NCBI GenBank assembly: GCA_964511075.1
Contig: CAZEDM010000001.1
Span: 310,001-374,000 of the forward strand
Direction: 5' to 3'
Length of the DNA stretch: 64,000 nucleotides
DNA from: CAZEDM01 sp964511075
GTDB taxonomy: Bacteria; Zixibacteria; MSB-5A5; RBG-16-43-9
Below, piece after piece: positions 58,966 to 64,000 of the stretch. The notes beneath the pieces were generated by a model. The model saw only the letters and a list, made by a program, of their open reading frames with translations, was not told the origin of the DNA and ran no database searches. The translations under genes and the position numbers were made by a program. The stretch's first letter is position 1, and each line of letters opens with the position of its first letter.

Positions 58966-59006
58966 AGAACGTTTTTCTCATGGGGGTTAATTATGTTAAA
59001 AGATGA
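58917..59006 (+). pseudogene. Truncated recR 5' fragment (29 codons)
   Basis: ATG plus the first 16 codons of recR, then 13 foreign codons (KNVFLMGVNYVKR) and a TGA at 59004-59006. The last 14 bases overlap the start of the KAP ATPase gene (ATG 58993). It may act as a translated leader for that gene. Confidence 0.85.
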
Positions 59007-62000
59007 TGATAACCAAGAAATAATGAAATTAATTGATGAGAAACCAATAAAGACAAGACCTGAGGATAAGTTTGGACATCAATATTATGTAGATATTTTA
59101 AAGGATATTTTAAAGAAATGTCCAACACCTTATTGCATAGGTCTTTTCGGACAATGGGGTTCCGGGAAAACTGGAATAGCAAAAATTCTAGAAGAGGAAT
59201 TAAAAAATGAAGGTGATAAAACCTATGAAATTTTGTATTTTGACACATGGAAACATTCTGATGACACTCTCAGAAGGCAATTACTAATAGAAATTGATGA
59301 TACTTTTTTTGAGGGAAAGAAAAAATATGCAACTGAACTTTATTGCGACACTAAAACTGAGCCTGAAATTGGAGTTAAGTTTGATTTAAAAAGGTTTCTA
59401 ATTCTTTTTATATGTGTTTCGTTATATATTACAATTGTAACAAGTGTAATATTCAGAGCAAAACCTGATAACTGGGTTTATCTTCTCTTAAGTCTTGTAT
59501 TCCCAGCCTTATTAGCTTTATTGATTAGTCTAGACCGATACATTAAAATGATAACTGTAACAAAGAGCGTTGAAAAACCTACGTCACCAGAACAATTTGA
59601 GTATCTTTTCAAAAAAGAAGTATTAGAAGACATAAGAAAAAAAAGAAATAAAAAGTTATTAATAATATTTGATAACCTCGACCGTTGTGATAGCGAAACA
59701 GTCATTAAAACTCTAAGAGGAATAAACACATTCTTAGGTGAGGAAGGTTGTGTATATATAATCCCCTGTGACCCCAAAGCTATCAGAAAACACATCAAAA
59801 ATCAGTTATATCAAAAAGATAACCAAACTACTGATCCTGATGAATTCTTAAAAAAGATTTTTCAAATATCAATCGATATCCATCCATTGCTTGTCTCGGA
59901 CATTAAATCGTATGCAGAGGACTTTATAGATCAGACGAACTTGGGGAGTCATCCTAAAAGAGACCAGATTGTTCATGTGATTACACAAGGGTTAGTGGAC
60001 AGTCCTCGCAAAATTAAAGAGTTGCTAAACAATTTAGCGATCAGATACTTTATTGCAAAAAAATTTGAAATAGAAAGAAAGATATTGCCAAATGTGATAA
60101 CGGAGAATATTGACTTTTTGGGGAAAATGATGATAATAAAAGAGGAATGGGCTGGTTTTTATGAAGAAATTCAAAGAAATGCAAAAGTATATACAGCTGT
60201 AGTAGATATTATGGAAAATAGAATTCCTGCTCAACAACCGGAAATTACCGAAAAAGCTTACAAAATTCTTAGTGAAAAAAAAGAGTTGAAGGGATTTTTG
60301 GAAGGGACTAGACTCATACAAAATGAAAACGTAGATTTATTTTTACGCTTCAATCAAGAACCTTTAGATGTAATTATTCCTGAAAGCAGGAGAATTAAGG
60401 ATGCCTTAATCTATACAAGAAGAAAAGATGAATTGATTGAAATATTTGAAGACTCAAAAAAAGATACTGAAAAACTCAGAAGATATATACAAATAATCGA
60501 AAATACATTGAGAGATGAAGATATAAAAGATAGATTTGTTAATATCTTCAATTCGACAAGTACCATTATCGATTATGTGCCGGAAAGAATGAGGACATAT
60601 TTCTCGGAGCGGGTTTGCTCTTTATTGGATCGGTCTCACTTAATTGAAAGCGTCCATTCTCTAGATCTAAACTGCTTTAAAATATTTCGAAATATAGAAT
60701 CCAGTAATCCACACTTGAAACGTATTCTGCGTGAGTTTTCTAGTGGTCTCATCAAATCTGAAACCTTCCCAAAGTCTAAGCTCGAAGTTTTGTTTGAAAA
60801 CTCTCAAATTATTACCGAGGAAATTAAGCCGATTACAAATAAATTCTTTAATGTTAGATTTAAAGAGTTTAAAGCAGATATTATAAAATTTTTATCTGAT
60901 TATGATAGTAAAACTTCTTCAGTATTTTTAGAATCTTCCTTTGTTAAGAATCAACTTGAAGGTTCAATTACTAATAAACCCAATAAAGAGAACCAAGAGA
61001 TTATAGAGTTGTATTTATCTCTAAGGACTATTGTGCCTTTGCAAGAAAGAAACAAACATTATGTTTCTAAGATGATTGAGATGATTAAAAATACGGGCTC
61101 AATTGAATGCGATGAGCCTAAGAGATTTGCTATTGATAATCTTGATAGAATCAAGTTTGAAATTCCAAGTGATTTCATTATACCTTTGATCGATGCTTTA
61201 GATTCAATGCAAGCACTAATAGTCCAAAGTAAGCCCCAGCCACAAGCTTTTGAGTTTATTGCTGAGTTATATGTAGCATTGTATCCTGATGTTGATGATA
61301 AAAAGAAAGCAGACATCCAAAGTAAGTTAAGTCATCTTATCAAGACAAAGCCAAGTTCTTATGAGAAAATTTTAGAAGAAATAAGAAGTTCTGAGCAAGT
61401 GCAAAGATTCAATGGTCTAATCGGATTTACGACTAAAGAATACATTCAAACGGAGGTATACAAGAAAAAAAGCGATGAGGAAAAGAATAACTTTTTAAAG
61501 ATGTTATATGAAGAATATTATCAAAAAGACATAAAGTATTTTTGCGAACACCTTGTTTTCGATTTATTAAGCGAGGGTGAGGAGCCTCTATTTAATTCGG
61601 GATTGCGTGCTATAAATATCTATATTGATGAAATTGTCAGCCATGGACTTGAGAAGAAACTAATTGAGATACTTGTTGAAGAGATTAAACAATTTGAAGA
61701 TAATGATTCAAATTATGAGGATATTACCAACTATCTGAATGCCCTTTTGCTCTTTCTAAGAAATTGCACTGATAAAAATTTTGTAGATGGTGTTTTAAGT
61801 GATTTAGCTTCGAATTTCTTAAAATCTAAAAAATCAATTGAAAAAAGGGTAATTAAGGATAACTTTAACAAGGTAAAAGATATATTATCTGAAGATATGA
61901 TTAAGACAATGTTTAATAATATTGCGCTATATGTGAGAGATAATGTAACTCTCCTGTCATCTAAAGATCCTTTATTCATTATAATTCTTGAGAATCAAGA

Positions 62001-62306
62001 TTTCGTAGACAAGGGGAATTTAGATTCGTTAAAAAATAATCTTAAGTGTCTAATTTTAGAACAAAATGTAGAACAAATGAAGAAGCCCCTCTACTTTTTG
62101 CCCAAGATAAAATCTTTAACAAAAGATCAAATTAAAGAATATGTGGGAGATTTTTTAAATGTAGCGAAAGATGAAAAAAGACCTCAAGAGGTAAAAGAGT
62201 TGGCTAAAACCGCCGTTAAAGAACTTGAGCCAAGAGTAGATAAAAGATGGTTGGAATGGAAAGAATTTGAATCCTTAGAGAAAGAAGAATCCAAAGAAGA
62301 ATGATG
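58966..62306 (+). mobile_element. Inserted single-gene cassette in recR (KAP ATPase)
   Basis: 3.3 kb of visibly A+T-richer DNA lying exactly between two identical 50-bp copies of the recR start, interrupting the dnaX-ybaB-recR order. No recombinase, transposase or terminal inverted repeat is seen. The boundary definition comes from the direct repeats. Confidence 0.55.
58993..62304 (+). CDS. KAP-family P-loop NTPase with two membrane helices and long helical C-terminus
   Basis: 1103 aa. Start ATG 58993, preceded by GGGGG six bases upstream; an earlier in-frame start would lie in the recR remnant. KAP domain: Walker A GQWGSGKT (53-60), two closely spaced membrane helices inserted between the Walker motifs (about 134-154 and 161-180), Walker B LLIIFDNLDR (222-231), then EFLKKIFQISIDI and DSPRKIKELLNNL as in KAP proteins. 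From ~420 to the end it is a charged, alpha-helical repeat-like region without known domains. KAP ATPases occur in plasmids, phages and defence islands (e.g. F plasmid PifA). Codon use is strongly A/T-ending, unlike its neighbours, so it was acquired horizontally. Confidence 0.85.
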   Translation: MLKDDDNQEIMKLIDEKPIKTRPEDKFGHQYYVDILKDILKKCPTPYCIGLFGQWGSGKTGIAKILEEELKNEGDKTYEILYFDTWKHSDDTLRRQLLIEIDDTFFEGKKKYATELYCDTKTEPEIGVKFDLKRFLILFICVSLYITIVTSVIFRAKPDNWVYLLLSLVFPALLALLISLDRYIKMITVTKSVEKPTSPEQFEYLFKKEVLEDIRKKRNKKLLIIFDNLDRCDSETVIKTLRGINTFLGEEGCVYIIPCDPKAIRKHIKNQLYQKDNQTTDPDEFLKKIFQISIDIHPLLVSDIKSYAEDFIDQTNLGSHPKRDQIVHVITQGLVDSPRKIKELLNNLAIRYFIAKKFEIERKILPNVITENIDFLGKMMIIKEEWAGFYEEIQRNAKVYTAVVDIMENRIPAQQPEITEKAYKILSEKKELKGFLEGTRLIQNENVDLFLRFNQEPLDVIIPESRRIKDALIYTRRKDELIEIFEDSKKDTEKLRRYIQIIENTLRDEDIKDRFVNIFNSTSTIIDYVPERMRTYFSERVCSLLDRSHLIESVHSLDLNCFKIFRNIESSNPHLKRILREFSSGLIKSETFPKSKLEVLFENSQIITEEIKPITNKFFNVRFKEFKADIIKFLSDYDSKTSSVFLESSFVKNQLEGSITNKPNKENQEIIELYLSLRTIVPLQERNKHYVSKMIEMIKNTGSIECDEPKRFAIDNLDRIKFEIPSDFIIPLIDALDSMQALIVQSKPQPQAFEFIAELYVALYPDVDDKKKADIQSKLSHLIKTKPSSYEKILEEIRSSEQVQRFNGLIGFTTKEYIQTEVYKKKSDEEKNNFLKMLYEEYYQKDIKYFCEHLVFDLLSEGEEPLFNSGLRAINIYIDEIVSHGLEKKLIEILVEEIKQFEDNDSNYEDITNYLNALLLFLRNCTDKNFVDGVLSDLASNFLKSKKSIEKRVIKDNFNKVKDILSEDMIKTMFNNIALYVRDNVTLLSSKDPLFIIILENQDFVDKGNLDSLKNNLKCLILEQNVEQMKKPLYFLPKIKSLTKDQIKEYVGDFLNVAKDEKRPQEVKELAKTAVKELEPRVDKRWLEWKEFESLEKEESKEE

Positions 62307-62356
62307 TATGGCGAAATTAACAGATTCAGTTGAAAGACTGGTGGAGGAGTTTTCCA
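62307..62356 (+). repeat. 50-bp direct repeat, right copy (start of intact recR)
   Basis: Perfect match to 58916-58965. It forms the first codons of the complete recR. Confidence 0.93.
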
Positions 62357-62904
62357 GACTGCCGGGAATAGGTAGGAAAACTGCCCAGAGGCTGACCTTC
62401 TATATCCTGAAACTAAGAAGGGACGAGGCTTTGAAGCTTTCCCAGGCGATACTGGATGTTAAGGATAAGGTCAAATATTGCTCGGTATGCTTTAATATAA
62501 CCGAAGAAGATCCCTGCAATATCTGTAAGGATAACAAAAGGGATAAAAGCACAATCTGTGTAGTGGAGGAGCCCAAGGATGTTCTGGCTCTGGAGAAAAC
62601 CAATCAATATAGAGGGCTTTATCATGTTTTAGGCGGGGTGCTATCGCCTCTGGACGGTATAGGTCCGGATGATTTAAAGACCAAAGAGCTTATGACCCGG
62701 TTAAAAGAGAATATAAAAGAGGTGATAATTGCCACCAATCCGAATGTGGAGGGTGAGGCAACTGCAGTTTACCTGGCAAAATTGATAAAGCCCTTAAAGA
62801 TAAAAGTGACCCGCATTGCCCGGGGAGTTCCCGCAGGCGGTGAATTGGAATATGCAGATATCACCACCTTAGCCAATGCGATCGAAGGCAGAGTGGAGTT
62901 TTAG
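62308..62904 (+). CDS. recR: Recombination mediator protein RecR
   Basis: 198 aa, complete. Helix-hairpin-helix SRLPGIGRKTAQRL, zinc finger C58, C61, C70, C73, Toprim domain ICVVEEPKDVLALEKT, and the C-terminal THRIARGVPAGGELEYAD-type Walker-like motif. It helps load RecA at gaps. The gene starts three bases after the KAP ATPase stop and now lacks its original upstream sequence, so it presumably depends on read-through and coupling from that gene. Confidence 0.95.
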   Translation: MAKLTDSVERLVEEFSRLPGIGRKTAQRLTFYILKLRRDEALKLSQAILDVKDKVKYCSVCFNITEEDPCNICKDNKRDKSTICVVEEPKDVLALEKTNQYRGLYHVLGGVLSPLDGIGPDDLKTKELMTRLKENIKEVIIATNPNVEGEATAVYLAKLIKPLKIKVTRIARGVPAGGELEYADITTLANAIEGRVEF

Positions 62905-62914
62905 ATTTTTTTGT

Positions 62915-62939
62915 AGGGGCAGAACATAGTTCTGCCCTA
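62915..62939 (+). terminator. Hairpin, possible terminator of the dnaX-recR operon
   Basis: AGGGGCAGAAC-ATA-GTTCTGCCCT with a TTTTTT six bases further on. The same hairpin type appears elsewhere as an intergenic repeat (47621, 56050), so the terminator function is uncertain. Confidence 0.5.
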
Positions 62940-62994
62940 AGGATTTTTTCGTAGTTCGAGGCTTTCAGCCTCGCCGTTCTCAAAGGAGCAAAGA

Positions 62995-63153
62995 ATGGAA
63001 AATCTCGGCTACCTGGGTTTCCTGGGGCTTCTGGGACTTTTGGGTTTAATTACAGGACACCAGGGGTTTTATGGGTTTTTCGGCTTTTTCGGATTCTTCG
63101 GCATATCCGCACAGGTTAAATCTAAAAACTCCGGAAAACGGGAGCGTAGCTAA
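62995..63153 (+). CDS. Small membrane protein of GL/GF repeats (52 aa)
   Basis: ATG with AAAGGAGCAAAGA upstream. Two hydrophobic stretches with a striking three-residue rhythm, GFLGLLGLLGLI then GFYGFFGFFGFFGI, and a basic tail KSKNSGKRERS. Similar Gly-x-x runs occur at the N-terminus of small membrane families such as DUF3796 (from memory). A glycine-zipper-like membrane hairpin is likely. Function unknown. Confidence 0.6.
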   Translation: MENLGYLGFLGLLGLLGLITGHQGFYGFFGFFGFFGISAQVKSKNSGKRERS

Positions 63154-63282
63154 ATCCATTTCCGAATCTTGTATCAGCAGGTTTCAGGATAAAATCTTCC
63201 TGAGACAGGTTCTGTCACTCTTTTCTCAGAGGAAAATTAATTCAAAATATAGAGACTGTGAGCTGATTCAGTTAAAAATGTG

Positions 63283-63311
63283 TTGAAATATATTACCTGG
63301 TTTTATATATT
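63283..63311 (+). promoter_or_regulatory. Promoter of the HIT gene
   Basis: -35 TTGAAA (63283-63288), 17-bp spacer, -10 TATATT (63306-63311), about 40 bp before the ATG at 63353. Confidence 0.55.
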
Positions 63312-63352
63312 GAAGAAAATTTGAATTGAGGTCAGTCGTTCGAAAAAAGGAT

Positions 63353-63838
63353 ATGCAAAAACTCTGGGCGCCCTGGCGCGGGAAATTTATCCTGGGGGAA
63401 AAGGAGAAGGGGTGCATCTTCTGTAAAAGGCTAAAACAGAGAAAAGACGAGAAAAACCTTATCCTCTACCGGGGCAAAAAATCGTTTATCATAATGAACC
63501 GCTTTCCCTATAATACCGGTCATTTGATGGTTTGCCCGAAAAAGCATACGGGAAAGCTTGAAAATCTGACAGAGCCGGAGCTGACCGACCTGATGAAGAC
63601 CGCCCAGCTTTCAATTAAAGTGCTTAAATCCGCCTTAAAACCCGAAGCCCTGAATTTGGGGATGAACCTGGGGAAGGTCTCCGGAGCAGGAGTGGCTGGT
63701 CACCTGCACATACACATCGTTCCCCGCTGGAGTGGGGATACTAATTTTATGCCTGTTCTGGCAGAGACCAAGGTGGTTTCCATAAGCCTGCAGGAAGTCT
63801 TCAAGAAACTCAAAATGAGTTTAGGTAAACGTATCTGA
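63353..63838 (+). CDS. HIT-family nucleotide hydrolase
   Basis: 161 aa from the ATG at 63353, which starts the usual QKLWAPWRGKFI motif (a TTG nine codons earlier is possible). Zinc-type Cys pair GCIFCKR, then FPYNTGHLMVCPKKHTG, and the histidine triad HLHIHIVPRW. Closest in layout to Ap4A phosphorylase-like/Fhit-like HIT proteins with the WAPWR start. It hydrolyses nucleoside-phosphate conjugates; substrate not known. Confidence 0.9.
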   Translation: MQKLWAPWRGKFILGEKEKGCIFCKRLKQRKDEKNLILYRGKKSFIIMNRFPYNTGHLMVCPKKHTGKLENLTEPELTDLMKTAQLSIKVLKSALKPEALNLGMNLGKVSGAGVAGHLHIHIVPRWSGDTNFMPVLAETKVVSISLQEVFKKLKMSLGKRI

Positions 63839-63860
63839 AACCCATAGTAATACGGATCGG

Positions 63861-64000
63861 ATGAAAATCCCAAACAAAGAAGAGCTTGTAAAATTACAGA
63901 TCCACTACAAGACTGATAAAAGGATAGGGAAGGTTCTGGGAGTTCCCGCTTATCTGGTTGCCTACTGGAGAAGGAAAAAGAACATCCCCAAGTATTCCCT
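63861..64000 (+). CDS. Start of a further gene (cut by window edge)
   Basis: An ATG 22 bases after the HIT gene opens a frame that runs off the end (46 codons seen). The N-terminus (NKEELVKLQIHYKTDKRIGK, then VPAYLVAYWRRKKNIPKYS) looks like a small helix-turn-helix module of the kind fused in front of larger enzymes, but the rest is not visible. Confidence 0.5.
   Translation, partial: MKIPNKEELVKLQIHYKTDKRIGKVLGVPAYLVAYWRRKKNIPKYS

Noticed and set aside
58939..58992. Longer start for the KAP ATPase
   Set aside because: The extra 18 residues would be out-of-frame translation of the duplicated recR start; the ATG at 58993 has a purine-rich ribosome-binding site.

Overview
The window looks like a chromosomal segment of an uncultured, Gram-negative, largely anaerobic bacterium. 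I infer the FCB group (Zixibacteria or a neighbouring candidate phylum). The clues are paired C-terminal dockerin-like repeats of the GDANGDG...DVVFLINYLFKGG kind on exported proteins, an outer-membrane barrel, RND efflux and lipoproteins, 2-oxoacid:acceptor oxidoreductase next to superoxide reductase, a bacterial-type GlnRS, and gene ends surrounded by several families of short palindromic repeats. Taxonomy is inference; no rRNA is present.

Layout. 1-3.4 kb: end of gltX, a GNAT acetyltransferase, two small envelope proteins and a lipoprotein with a GT-A-like fold, separated by copies of one palindromic repeat. 3.6-7.4 kb: a translationally coupled GH130 / GT4 pair. 7.6-7.9 kb: a decayed tyrosine recombinase. 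8-13.5 kb: glnS, a CheY-like regulator, tRNA-Gln, a CPBP-like protein with a damaged 5' end, and an ABC-2 exporter. 13.8-19 kb: RND pump plus adaptor and an M90 peptidase. 19-21 kb: small hypothetical genes. 21.4-28 kb: a redox and envelope region: barrel protein, two TlpA-type thioredoxin proteins, dockerin protein, polyferredoxin, a 47-aa CxxC peptide, and divergently an Omp28-like thioredoxin protein whose first active-site Cys codon is an in-frame TGA followed by a SECIS-like hairpin (a candidate selenoprotein). 28.3-35.6 kb: a regulatory block with a 1675-aa kinase/ATPase/TPR/GAF/NtrC-like fusion, a degenerate NtrC-like ATPase, an HTH protein and two tiny ORFs. 35.9-42.5 kb: tRNA-Glu, a baeRF-type release-factor homologue, UspA, then a 2-oxoacid oxidoreductase operon combined with superoxide reductase, peroxiredoxin, glutaredoxin and a thioredoxin-reductase/rubredoxin fusion. 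42.5-56 kb: UbiA-type prenyltransferase, GT21-like glycosyltransferase, Lon-like protease, CDF transporter, LeuD-like subunit, RNA methyltransferase, a YhaO/YhaN-like nuclease/ATPase pair, SH3 protein and RtcA. 56-64 kb: tRNA-Ala, large SRP RNA, dnaX-ybaB-recR, a small membrane protein, a HIT protein and the start of another gene.

The two strongest observations are (1) the candidate selenoprotein at 26740-28056 and (2) an A+T-rich KAP-family P-loop ATPase gene inserted at the start of recR, flanked by a perfect 50-bp direct repeat made of the first 16 recR codons. The insertion leaves a truncated recR leader overlapping the ATPase start and an intact recR behind it. This looks like a single-gene cassette that targets recR and rebuilds it.

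All functions are read from sequence motifs without database searches. Promoters are consensus matches only.
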